A stretch of DNA of 64,000 nucleotides. It comes from Russula earlei. Lineage: Eukaryota > Basidiomycota > Agaricomycetes > Russulales > Russulaceae. The stretch's first letter is position 1. Every line of letters begins with the position of its first letter. The DNA lies in NCBI GenBank assembly GCA_025769875.1, contig JAGFNK010000013.1, positions 1 to 64,000 of the forward strand, in the 5' to 3' direction. The notes under the pieces are model-generated. The model was not told the origin of the DNA. It saw only the letters and a program-made list of their open reading frames with translations, and did no database searches. A program made the position numbers and the translations under genes. Shown here one piece after another: positions 20,632 to 32,280 of the stretch.

Positions 20632-22595
20632 CTTGATATCTCTACGCCATGCAGCATCATGGGGCAAGTGCCCATTTCGGCGTCGTAAAGTTGTCCCCGC
20701 CCGTCATAACCGTACTTCGTGCCACTGATGACGGCAGAATCGTCTTCCATGACCATGAAAGTATGTGCGCGCAGGCGACCAGCTTTGGTTATCATGACTG
20801 CCCTGTACTATTAGTTTCTCTGCCTACATAGCCTCTTGCCTCAACTACGGCTACCCTGTCGTGGAATCAAACTGCGCCCTAACGGTTGTTGAACCCACCT
20901 ACCTGGCAAGTGATATGCGTGAGGGGAGCGGAAGCACTTTGGACGTTCAAGACGTAATTAGTGGAGTGGCGCCCAGTTGGGGCAAGCGGCATATTAGCCA
21001 GTTGAGTTGTTACTTGTTGGGCAATGTTACTCAAGCCAGGCACTGCATATGCCGACCGCCGCAATCCGGGGTTACACGGACAGCGAGGGTCAGGATGCTG
21101 ATATCAACGCTGCACATGTGTTCACGGCCGCGGCTGCCGGAAAATTAGGAGGCCATTATAAGGTCATTACATCTCAATATAATTTTATTATAACGGCCTC
21201 CCAAAATTTCCGACACACGGGCCAACGACCTGCGGAACCTTCCGGCGGGTCGTGGTACTTATCAAAGGATTATATCCAGGGCGTAAACAAGCCCTGGCAA
21301 CGCTATCTGGGTGGGGGATGGTGGCGTCTGTCTGCTTTGAACCTAAAGAACCGAAAGGAGCAATGGGCGGCAGAACGCTCTAACCGTATTACACCAATAA
21401 TTTCTCGCCAGAAGTCACTAGACGTTAAACTGCCCTTTCTTGGTAGAATGTGGTGATGGACGCCCGCCTGCATGTTCACGGAAGCGCCATTGTCAAATAT
21501 CAACCAAGGCTGACATCACCGAAAACCAACGCAAGCATGGAACTTGAAGGCAACGATCGGTCACATCTACTGGTTGTGTGTTGTGAGTTCCCGATTCGGA
21601 CTTAGCAGGCTTAAATCCTTGAAATTTTTCCGCAAATATCACGTGGCAAACCCCAGTCCGAGTCGATCACCCGTACCATGCACCTGCATGCGTTTTAGTT
21701 TTATGTGCCGTTGTTTAAATTGCTTTATACAAGCACAAAATATCTATCCATTCAGTCGTTAAAGGACGGGGGAGGGGGCAGGGGAGTGCATGAAAAGTTG
21801 GGCCGTTCGGACGTGGCCAATATTCAAAGTTCAGACTCGGAACTTTGATGATGAGGGCATCGAAAGCTTCGCGCATGCAGTCCCTTCTCATCCAAAATGA
21901 CGATGCCGAACACGGGAGAAAAAGGAATGAAGCGCCATCACGTCACCTCTTTGCGCACCTCTGTCCCTTCTCTGTTGGAATCGGTCGCGCGCATTCAGAA
22001 ATGGCTCGGAGAAAACGTCGTGGAATGGCTTAATATGGACAGGGACAAAAAGATGCCTCGCTTGTGGAGATTTGGGAGGGGCTGTGTGGGAACCTAGGAT
22101 TGGTGTACTCGGGAGGCGTCACTGGCACCAGGGGTTCACATCGAGATTCGTTGTTGGTATGATGGGATGCAAGAAGCCGAGTGGATCCTGCCTAAAAGGA
22201 CGGTTGCTCTCTGCCACGGGTGTCCTTTGGTCCTGCGCCGCAAAGTTTGCCGTTTGAAATTAGCCCGTTGCGAGTAGAAGGTTGTCTCTCCATCCGAAAA
22301 TAAATAGTCCTCGTCCTTCGTCCGACGGCGGCGGTTAACTCGGGGATACAGACAACATCATCCCGCGCTAAAGAAGTGCCGGCGGGTGCTAGCGAGCACT
22401 TGTGATAGGTAACACGGAAGAAGTCGATGACACTTACCTTTGCTTATTTTACATTATTACAATTTACCTCTCCCTGGCGCGGGAGGGTTTTCCTGATGGG
22501 GTCAAACGAATACATCTACATCTCTTGAAGTCGAGCGGTTCATGTCGTGTCTGGCACATGTGTGGGTATTCAATGCTTATCTCTTCCCTCACTTT
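20632..22595. other. Two-kilobase stretch without a recognised gene
   Basis: Several open frames of 60-150 codons occur on the + strand (near 20861, 21007 and 21900), but none shows a known motif or a consistent splice pattern. An inverted repeat lies at 21141-21209. The block separates the two copies of the palA/small-gene pair and may contain decayed sequence. I cannot assign it. Confidence 0.35.
21141..21209. repeat. Inverted repeat / hairpin
   Basis: Arms AATTAGGAGGCCATTATAA and the complement of TTATAACGGCCTCCCAAAATT pair over about 20 bp with a few mismatches, leaving a 25-nt AT-rich loop. It could be a miniature transposon relic, an intronic hairpin or chance. No flanking target duplication was recognised. 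Confidence 0.4.
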
Positions 22596-25115
22596 ACTGA
22601 CCGGTCCGATGGTTCGATGGTGGCGGTTTCCATTACTTGCCACAGGGGGGGAAGCTCGGGCGCAACCAGCGAACCAGATCACGACGGGCGCGGACCACGC
22701 CGAGTTGAATATGGGGCTCGCTGCATGGTTGTTAGGCGGGAGGCGTGGAGAAAGATATCATCTGCGCACTAACTTCGACCGTAAGCTCCCTCACTGATTG
22801 GAAATTAAAGTATTTGACGGTGTACTTCACCTCTGCCATCATGTGCCAAAAGGAGATGGGTCACAAGACGGCAATTGCCATTCTCGCTCCTGATGCGAGG
22901 CGTATTCAAGCGTGAATGCAGGGCTGGACCTCTACCAACCTCTCCAAGTTGACCGCCTCCTTTTTACGATTCCCGTGCTAATATTCGCATCATGCCTGTG
23001 GTTTTTCTTGTACCCAAGACCCCCGAGCGGCCCCAGTTGCAGGCGAAGTGCACAAGAACAAGTCTACATTCCATCATCCCAGTTGACGGGAACTTGATCA
23101 TACATGTTAGGGGAAAGCAGAGCCGCAGCCGCCAACTTAGCCTAGAGAAGTAATCATGATCCGAAACCTGGGCACACAATAGGTTACATACCCGTCCCAA
23201 GTTGAGTACATTTGCCCATCCTTCTCAGCCTTGTCTGATGGATAACGGCATCACACTCCGCAGCCTTGTTGAGATGTTACTGTAGCGCTGAGCTTTTGAT
23301 GTAAGTTGTTCGCTAGACCTGGTGCGAGAATAGCCGTTCGGTTGGTGGGCTTCTGTGCAGTCTAAACTTCCCTGATATGAGCATTTATGAAAAAGTAACG
23401 AGATTGAGGGAGCACCTCCATTCGGAAAGATCATGGCGCGGCGCGTCAATCGCTGCAATTGATGTTTCGGCCCTCTCACGGAACCCCCTCACGGAACCCC
23501 TCCCCTGATTCTGAGCAGATCGAGGTGTCGGCCAAAGGGCTCGTCCAAGGCGCCTTTGAAAGAGCCCTTCCCCGAAGCAGTTTAGTGAACCCCTATCCGC
23601 GTCCGATATGTGTCGAGCAAGCCGCTCAGCTGCTGTGTTTGGTCTTGATGAAATTTTTGATCGGCGTATTCACTGCTATTACGGTTTTCTTAGCAAAAGG
23701 GAGACGATGGTTAGGATTCACCGTCCCCTTGCGCACGAAAGTTTATGTGAGCTCCCATGAAGGATAACGATTTCCGAGAATCGCTCCGGATTCGAGATAC
23801 TGGGAGGTAGGATGCTTATAACTATTGATGCGAGTTGGACGACCAGGAAGTCATAGGGATATCACCTTGGCATTTATTTGAACCATAATCATGTCGGGCG
23901 CAGGTGAAGGAGTCACATTCAGGCCCGGGACGTCCAGAAGAGACTAGATCATTGTCAGATGAACAATTAGCAAGGGGAGACACAACGAGCTTTGACGGCC
24001 TTCCTGACCCACGCTTGGAAGCACTCTGCCGTGCCTTATTGGATGGGTGTGTCATTGGATAATTTGCAAGGTCAGGTGCCAACGGAAAAACCGAGGCAAG
24101 CACCCACCACGCTGACGTTTTGAGTTCCATGCTATCAGCCGGCGATTTGCGGTGTTGCGCTGCGGTACTGAAGTGAAGGCTGTATGGTTTCCATATGGAT
24201 TGTCATCCTATGAGAAGATTTCCGGGCTGGGGGCGCAGTGGAAACGGATAGGCACCCGAAGCACTCCAGATGAATGTAGGCATCAGGAATTGCAAGTCTT
24301 CTTGTCATGAAAGGGTGAAACCTCCAGGCCCAGGAGCTTGAGCCGATAAAATAAGGGGGTGTGGGGTGACCAGCCTAGGTTGACGGCTTGGAGTTTAGAA
24401 TAGTCTGATAAGGATGAACCTGTGATCACGACTCATGACCGCTCGCTGACAGACACACATCCTCTCCTGTGCCTGCATGAGCATAAGTGACTTTCAGGGA
24501 GGTGGAAGAGCCTCTGCCAGTCCAAACAGGCGCCCGTCTACGTCAAAAAGAGAAGCCAAATGCGTTCAGGTACGGGAACGGAGAACGTTCCGCGACTGGC
24601 AGAGCTCAATGATTGATGCTGCCTCGGCCGCCGCGGCGACCTGATCCAAATAGTCACCTTATCAAAGGCGCCCGCTCGGTTTCAAACCGTCCGTCGTGGA
24701 GGGGTCCTAGGAGAAAATCCACCTGTAGCCATAAACGGAGAGAAGGCAATTAAGTAACAACAACACCGTCCGGAGTGGGGAAGTTGAATGGGAAAATCGG
24801 GGGATTTTAGACGTCGTCCCAGAGGAGAGCGACGCATACGGTTGTCTGGAGATGACTAGAAATGTGTCAGATACTGGCGGAAGCCCCAATGATACTCCGA
24901 TAATGGCTGGCGTAAGTGCGAGATCGGTCAACAGAAGAGTTGAGTGTCGGTGACGCCAACGAAAAGCAATTGACGATGAATGCCTCCATTTCAAGTTAGC
25001 CAACGTACACCGAACAGTTCTTCTCATCCCATTCCACTGGCCTTAAACATCCCATGATGAAATGGTGACTTTGAAATTGGATATGGCTGCGAGGTAAACG
25101 GTGCCAAGGGGATAA
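22596..25115 (-). pseudogene. Decayed duplicate of palA/Rim20
   Basis: Collinear, same-strand similarity to palA runs through this interval with no long open frame. Matching anchors: 22600-22650 with 16360-16410 (Pro-rich tail and stop region), 23130-23310 with 17310-17500, 23870-24190 with 18170-18490, 24440-24560 with 18800-18920 (GTGCCTG...GAGCATAAGTGA is shared), and 25060-25110 with 19475-19525 (start region). Stops and indels occur throughout. The intron before AKLEA is still present (GTATGT...CTCTAG at about 23145-23190), so this is a DNA-level copy and not a retrocopy. Together with gene B at 25478 it forms a second copy of the palA/small-gene pair. Confidence 0.78.
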
Positions 25116-25477
25116 ACATTTTGTCTAGTCTGTCATCGTGGGTTGCGGTTGTGGCGGGGCCCAATGTACATGGAGCCAAATGCATCGATCCATGCGCTCT
25201 GGTCATTTACGTACGTGAGACATTCGTCAGCTGAGCCTACCGAAGTGTCTAACCAGTCCATCTGAGTCCCACACAATCAACACGATAACGGATCGGATCA
25301 AATTTCAGCGTTTATCACTTATGCACTGACAATTCTTGTTGCCTTGACCGTTCCTCTCCATGCCTGATTTTGGTATAATAATCCGGGAAAATAGACTTGT
25401 ACCACTCTTACTTCTTTTCGGGTCGCGCTCTCTGTCCGGCTTTATATAGAGGCGATCTATCCTCCTCAGCAATTTAT

Positions 25478-26405
25478 ATGGGCTCCAATTACAATCAATA
25501 TCCCACCCGGCCGCAGGGTCCCACGCCGTATGGTCCTCCAATTCCTTGTGACACGGGACCCTTCTACGACCCACCCCCACGATACCCAAGGTCGGGATCC
25601 TTGCCATCCGCGAGGATCATATGCAATACCGGGGCGCATACAGACCCACGTGCCTCATACCCCGGTTATGACCCCGGGTCAACGTATGGAATTGCTAACC
25701 TACCACCACCAGATAGCCGTCATCCACTCTGGCAGGGGGATCACCCGGCCAATGATCGTCCCATGTCTTGTGACGGCACGGGACCCCTCTACCGACCCCC
25801 AGAAGACACATCCTCAGGACCTCCGCCATTCCCTCCATTCACGAGTGGATCATATTCTCACTCTTCAGATGTCGGGTGGCATGCAGACCCATGGCGTGCA
25901 TCATCCCATGATACCAAGAGGTCACATGGAAATGCTAACCCATCGCGTGGATCATCCCACGGTTATAATACCGAGAGATCGCATGGAAATGCTAACCCGG
26001 CAGCCGCCGCCGCCAATGTTAGTAGTGTGATGCAGGATGACTCATCAGACTTGGTAGGCAAGGTCTTAGCCTGGCGTTGAACCCCAATGACATTTACCTC
26101 TTGCAGAGAGCGGTTCGTTGGCTTTGAAGTTATTCTCGTAGAGCATTGATGTCCACTGAATTTCGTCAGGGGACACAAGTCCAAGTCCGCATCGGTTCAA
26201 ACCTCTGGGTGATGGGGGCCATTATTGGTGTGGCCCATTTGTGCTCCAAGGTGACCACTGTTCGATTGGTGGGCGTAGCAAAGTTTGGTTGACTGCAAAA
26301 CAGCTCACAGGCAGCACATATTGGGTCGAATTTGAGTCGGTAAAGGGAGGACCGGGGAAACCGAGTGTCGGAAAGTTTTCCGAAGCAGACCTGAAGCCAG
26401 CATGA
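25478..26405 (+). CDS. Small-core protein with repetitive leader, paralog B
   Basis: Three exons (25478-26053, 26170-26250, 26304-26405) give 252 residues. The first 190 are Pro/Ser/His/Asn-rich with near-repeats (RSHGNANP occurs twice; CDTGPFY, CNTGAHT and CDGTGPLY are related). The last 60 carry the core shared with the gene at 20147: TQVQVRIGSNLWVMGAIIG, VAHLCSK, then TYWVEFESVKGGPGKPSVG and FSEADLKP. Intron phases and the 81-nt middle exon are identical to paralog A, yet the leader is five times longer. It sits just upstream of the palA pseudogene's start, in the same divergent arrangement. Function unknown; a Tudor/Agenet-like barrel is a guess from pattern. Confidence 0.6.
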
Positions 26406-26958
26406 CTCAATCCCTTACCTGACCGTGTGCCGTACCATGTATTGCAAAGCTGCCAGCTGCCACCCACATGTATAGTTTATCCTTGAGAGTAATATGCTTA
26501 TGGTATACGACCTAGTCAAGCATAGCCTTGACTAGGGTTGGTTGATCTCTGTGTGCTGAAACGCGATCAATCAGGTAGACGTCGAGGAAACACCGCTACG
26601 GTGCAAATCATCAAAAAGATTGTGATGGTGTTCATTTGTCCGCCTAACGACGGCAACTTTGTCAAAGGCGGCATCGTCACAAAGGGGGACGGAGGCAGAT
26701 TACCTAAAGGAGTAGACGAGCCGGGCCGAATGAAATGGATGGAGCGAGCGGTAGGCCGGTTTGTTCTATTCGCCACCTCGTCTCTTCAAGTCTTTATCCC
26801 TCCCCGCCATCCCCTCCCAATCTCATTTTACCCCGTATCTACCTTCCTGTCTAGCGCTGGTGTCGCTCCCTTCACCTTCTCCACGTCCATATATCACCAA
26901 TCAATCCCTCTCGTTCGATCCCAGCAATAGCGCCTTTGACCATCCAACTCACTCCACG
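26406..26958 (+). other. Promoter region of the RasGAP gene
   Basis: Pyrimidine-rich leader (CT-rich from 26760) precedes the RasGAP start, typical of fungal promoters. Small open frames show no motif. Confidence 0.4.
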
Positions 26959-29789
26959 ATGTCTTCATTCACCGACTCCTCATCCTCTCCTGCCACAATG
27001 TCATCTCGGCGACTCGCAAACAGAAACACTAATAGATACAGCGTCACCGCCTTGTTCAGCATGGCAGCCGAACAAGACGTAGAGGTCGAAGATGATCTGG
27101 CCAGAGGTATGTAGATGTTCAACACTATGCCTTCCCTCCAGGGCTCACCAAAACGTCACCGTCAGCGCAAAAGCGATTACGAGACCTGAAAGCTCGGATC
27201 TCGACGCAGTCAAAGAAGAACTTCGTCTTGGAGCGCGATGTGCGTTACCTCGATCAAAGAATAGCTCTCCTGATTCAGAATCGTATGGCTCTTGATGAAG
27301 TACGCCGCCCTTTCCCTGTCTATTTTCCGATCTGAAATTCCAGATCGGTCTGTTTTATCGTAGCAACGTGAAGTCGAGAAACATTTCGAGGAGGTAGATC
27401 CTACCGAAGGTCACTTTCCAGATGAGCGCAAACTCCAACAATACTCCAACCTTTTCTTCCTCCTCCAGTCTGAGCCACGCCATATCGCCGCTCTTTGCCG
27501 TCTCGTCAGCCTGACCGAAATAGATACCCTCCTCCAGACTGTCATGTTCACACTCTACGGAAACCAATACGAAAGCCGAGAAGAACACCTTCTCCTGACC
27601 ATGTTTCAGTCCGTGCTGTCTGCCCAGTTCGATACCGCAACAGAGTTCGGCTCTTTATTACGCGCCAATACTCCGGTGTCCCGCATGATGACAACCTACA
27701 CGCGCCGCGGACCGGGCCAGAGTTATCTCAAGAGTGTTCTCGCCGAACGAATCAATAGCCTGATTGAGCATAAGGAGTTGAATCTGGAGATCAATCCTGT
27801 CAAGGTCAGTCAACCTTACCGTAGTTCATGTTCACCCGTTTCTCATGTCCATTCGTATTCGCCCAGGTCTATGAGCAGATGATCAGCCAGATTGAAGAGG
27901 AGACCGGCTCACTTCCCGAGAATCTTCCCCGTGGCGTACCCCCAGAAGATGCTGCGGCCAACCCTGATGTGCAGGCTATCATTGCCCCGCGGCTGACCAT
28001 GTTAATGGAGATAGCGAATAGCTTTCTCGTTACCATCATTGACAGCTTGGAGGACGTCCCTTATGGCATCCGGTGGATATGTAAACAAATTCGTAGTCTG
28101 ACACGAGTGCGTACATCGGTCTCCACTTCCTTCATCTTTGGATCTCAAACGGGGACGTTAGAGAAAATATCCAGAGGCTATGGACATCGCCATTTGCTCA
28201 CTTATCGGCGGATTTTTCTTCCTTCGTTTCATCAACCCTGCCATCGTCACACCACAGGCGTACATGTTGGTTGATGGCGTCCCTGCCAAGCATCCGAGGC
28301 GAACATTGACCTTAGTGGGTATTCATAGATCTGTGATCGGGGCTCTATTGATACGTCTCGTAGATCGCAAAGATGCTCCAAAATCTGGCCAACAAACCGT
28401 CATATTCAAAAGAAGCGTATATGGCAACACTCAATCCCTTTGTGGAAAACAATAAGGCTCGCATCAACCAATTTTTGAACAGCCTTTGTGAAGTCGGTGA
28501 CTTTTACGACACCCTCGAGGTGCGGTTAATATTATATCTTTTTACTACTCAAGATAATCTAAACGCCCGCCGGCAGATGGACCAATATATGGCTCTCTCC
28601 AAGAAGGACACGATGATCCATATCACCTTGAACGAATTGTACAACACCCACTCCTTGATCTTACAACATATAGAGGCACTGGTACGTGTACAGGCCACCC
28701 CCTGGGAGATAACCCCGTCATTCATTGCCTTTTAGTCACCCAATGACAAGCAGCACCTACGCATCCTAACGGACGAGCTAGGACCAGCACCTCCTCAGGT
28801 ACCTCGGAAGGAGAATAGGACGATTGAGCTTAAACTCTACAGCCGCTGGGAGACACCTGTGCAGGACATTCAAGCGGCGTTTGCGGACTCGGTTTCATCA
28901 AGCGACATGCTCTACATGGAGACCAAGTCTATCTTTGTTCAGCTGATCCGCTCTCTGCCGCACGCAGCTGAGAAACAACCATACAACCTTGGTGCTATTG
29001 CCGAACGAGCAGCAACCACAAAGGATGCGACACTTGTACGCAAGGGTATCAAGGTGAAGGAGATGCTGCGCGAGCTGGAGGAGCTCAAGATCATTGAAGC
29101 GGTCGATGGATATAAACTTATGCAAGACGAAGTCGCCGCCGAACTTGTCCACCTTGGGAACCTCCGTGATAAAGTCATACTTGAGACCAAGTCCCTCGAA
29201 GCTGTGTATAAGACCATCCTAGATCATAACAATTATATGCGCGGGCAGCTCGAGCAGTACAAGGCATACTTGCAGAACGTGCGCATAACAGCGTCCAAGG
29301 ACAAAGGCGCGGCGACCGCCGTCGGAGTTGTCAGCGTCGGAGGGAAGGAGAAGAAACCTCCCAAAGCGGCTGTGCTTGGCCCGTACCGCTTCACACACGC
29401 TCAATTGGAGAGGGAGGGCATCATCGTTGAGAGCAATGTCCCAGACACGAGGTAGGTGATTGATGCGAGGCGTCAGTATCATGATCTAATCACTGATGGA
29501 CGCATGTAGGCGACCAAACATATACTTCAATATCACATCACCGACCCCGGGTACGTTCATCATAGCCCTTCACTATAAGGGGCGAGAGAAGGCAATCCTA
29601 GAGATGGACTTGAAAATCGATGATCTCCTAGAGAAGGTACTACTGCTGTACCGTGCCGTGGCCCGTGACTTGAACTGACTTGTCCCCTTGTAGCAAAAGG
29701 ACAACAAGCATCTCTTGGATCTTGAATATGTGCAGCTGAACGTTCCCAAAGTGCTTGGCCTCCTCAAAAAGGTTTTCGCCAAGCGGTGA
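26959..29789 (+). CDS. GAP1: Ras GTPase-activating protein, IQGAP-related (Gap1/Sar1 type)
   Basis: Switches off Ras by stimulating GTP hydrolysis; in agaricomycetes such genes affect hyphal growth and mating. After a Ser-rich N-terminus (start 26959) comes a coiled coil ([20 protein letters not shown]), then the RasGAP domain: [20 protein letters not shown] has the Leu-Leu-Arg block, followed by [20 protein letters not shown] and [21 protein letters not shown] RasGAP C-terminal (IQGAP-type) domain follows: [40 protein letters not shown] and [20 protein letters not shown]. About nine introns; the last (from GTACTACTG to TTGTAG) restores frame to end LKKVFAKR at 29789. No IQ motifs or calponin domain are seen, which separates it from true IQGAPs. 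Confidence 0.88.
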
Positions 29790-30296
29790 ACGCTGCCCAT
29801 CCAGATATCTTTGCGCTACCTCCCTTTGGCTTCCATCTGCCTTACTGCTTACGTATTACTTCTAACCGCTTCACGTCGATCTTGTCTGGCCCCGTTACCC
29901 TCCATTAGTTCGTTACCCAGCGCTCTCATCGTACGCCCCTATCAATCCCCACTCAGCGCACCTGCACTGTTGCAACCTCTCACTCATTCTATGACCGTTC
30001 TTGTTACTCCCTTTTCTGTTCTTTATTTGACTAAGGTTCGCTCGTCTGGTCCATTTTTGTTTCTCTGTCTGCCTCGTTCGTCCTCTGGATGTATTATTGT
30101 TGTAATTAACATTATGCGCGGCGGGATGCGGGTCGTATGCAATACCAAGACTGTTGTGTGCAACCTGAAGGTAACAGACATGACGCTGATTCGAATGAAT
30201 GCATTCGTACATACACGATTCACGATTTGATGCACCGAATTGACAAATTGCCCAGGATGTGCGACGATGAACAATATACAATAGTAACAAATTATT
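29790..30296. other. Tail-to-tail spacer, RasGAP to Scj1
   Basis: Converging genes meet here. Only 3' untranslated sequence is expected, and no coding motif is seen. Confidence 0.45.
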
Positions 30297-31985
30297 CTAT
30301 AGTTCACTATGAGATCTATGCGATTTCCCGTGAAAAGCCTCGGCAAGACCTGTGCGTGCGGTGGGAGAGGGCGCGGCAAAAGCAGCACAAAACACGTGAG
30401 CTCGAGTCCGCCCAGCCCACGGTGAATATTCAACGACAGACCTTGTCGTGTCTCTTTGGAGAGTTGCGTCGGGAGGACGACATTGTACTCGACGAACAGG
30501 TCGCCGTGGGCAGTCGGGTGATTGAAAAGCGGCATGCCCTCGCCTTTGATGTTCTGCACGAACCCGGGTTGCGTGACGCCCTTGCGCACGAGCGGGACGA
30601 GGCGTCCATCCAGATGGGTCAAGTTGCGTGTAAAGCCGAGCAGTGCCTGGGTTCGCGCCCAAGGAATAAATCAAGTTTTTTTTTTTTTTTGGTTTAGAAA
30701 AGGAAGAAAAAAAACCCAATGAAAGGACGCGGAGCGACACAGGTTCGTGGGTGTGGCGCGGAGTGCCAAAAAAAAAAAAAAAGATATAAAAATATCAAAA
30801 GGCGACGCACCTCGTCGATCCCGATCGTCTCCTTCCAATACAAGCTGCTCTCCTTGCGCCTCCACCCGCCCTTCTCGGAGCGACTGCGCACGCGAAGGAC
30901 GACGTCGCCGGGCTCCCAATCTGGGCTCTCGTCCCCCTCGCCCTCGAAGACGACTTCGTGGCCCTCGGGTGCACCCCGCGGCACGTCGAGCGTGAAATGG
31001 GCGGTGTGCTCGAGGACCTTGTGCCCGCCGCAGGCAGGACACAGACGCGCGATAATGCGGCCGCGTCCGCCGCACTTGTTGCACGTCACCTGCGACTGCG
31101 CGAACATCCCCGGGAAGATCTGCTGTTTGACGACGCGGACGCCGCTCCCGCCGCAGTCCGGACACGAATGGATGTCCCCGTCCGACGCGGCTCCGGACCC
31201 GCGGCAGTGGTCGCACAGAACACGTTTTTTGATCATGAACTGGAGGCACGGCCAGATGACATTTTTGGAGGGGGAAGGATAAGAAGACAAGACGCACGTC
31301 GATGCTCGCGCCGTTGTAAATGTCTGCTAGGGAGACCTCGAACTCGGATATGGATGTAGGTCCACGGCGGACTTGCTCCTGTGCCTGGACTGCGCGGGCG
31401 GGGGAGCGAGCGGAATGAGCGGGCTGTAAACACAGATGTGATGAGTGTACGCACAGCCTCCGCCGAAGAACTGCGAGAACACGTCGAAGGGGTTGGTGTA
31501 TTGGTGTTGACCGCCCTCGTGGGCCTTCAAGCCCTCCTCGCCGTGTCGGTCGTATATTTGCCTCTTCTGTTTTCGGTCAGCACGCGCCGTCGTTTCCTTA
31601 CTGGGGAGGGTATGACTCACTGTTGGGTCAGAGAGGACCTCGTACGCTGGGATGCGTGAGATGGCGCGGTGTGATTTTCGAAGGCGGGCCCAACGAGCAG
31701 CACTCACCGTGTGCGACCTCTACAAACTTGTCCTCCGCACCTGGATCGTTATTCTTGTCGGGGTGATATCTACGACTGAGACGCTTGTAAGCTTTTTTGA
31801 TGTCTTGTTCCGACGCAGACTTGTCCACTATTCAAACAAGGCAAGGCAAGGTCAAGTATTCCGCTGCGATCGACGCCTTGGAGTGTCACACGCACGTTCG
31901 AGGACCTTGTACAAGTCCGCTGCGCTAATAAGTACAGCGCATGCTAGTAACGCAAGGAGAATAAAGAGCGGATTGAGGGCCATCT
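30297..31985 (-). CDS. SCJ1: ER-lumenal DnaJ-type co-chaperone, Scj1-like
   Basis: Co-chaperone of Kar2/BiP in ER folding. A signal peptide ([20 protein letters not shown]) is followed at once by the J-domain: [20 protein letters not shown] with the diagnostic HPD ([20 protein letters not shown]). [20 protein letters not shown] and [13 protein letters not shown] give the G/F region. The Cys-rich zinc domain has four repeats: [24 protein letters not shown] and CPACGGHK. The substrate-binding domain ([20 protein letters not shown]) follows. The last intron, GTCTGT...GCACAG, leads to a final exon ending SHSEL, an HDEL-like ER-retrieval signal that confirms both the stop at 30297 and ER residence. 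An unusually long intron near 30650-30811 contains matching poly-A and poly-T runs. Confidence 0.93.
30672..30786. repeat. Facing poly-T and poly-A runs in an Scj1 intron
   Basis: A T14 run (30677-30690) and an A16 run (about 30769-30784) face each other within one intron and could pair as a hairpin in the transcript. Both may equally be replication-slippage tracts. Confidence 0.6.
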
Positions 31986-32280
31986 AGCTGGTTTGGAGCA
32001 TGAGCAGAGCTGAGTAAACTTGATTGACCACGTCGTGGACACGTACTCAACCATACAGTCAGGTTAGGGTCAATATGTATTTTTTATGAACATACGTCTA
32101 ACGCTATTACTACTGTCCGAGTGCAAAGTCCGTAAAGTAATATGCTTGTGGTGACGTTGAATGGAGAACGGAAATAATCAAACGATGCATCAAACCACCC
32201 TGAAAAGTAGCAGATCCTCGCATGCTAGGGCCGATGTATGCGTGTCTTGTGATGCTTGCAAGCCATCAAAATGTAATAGA

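Noticed and set aside
22596..25115. A second functional palA gene
   Set aside because: Collinear similarity is clear, but stops and indels interrupt every candidate exon and no long frame remains.
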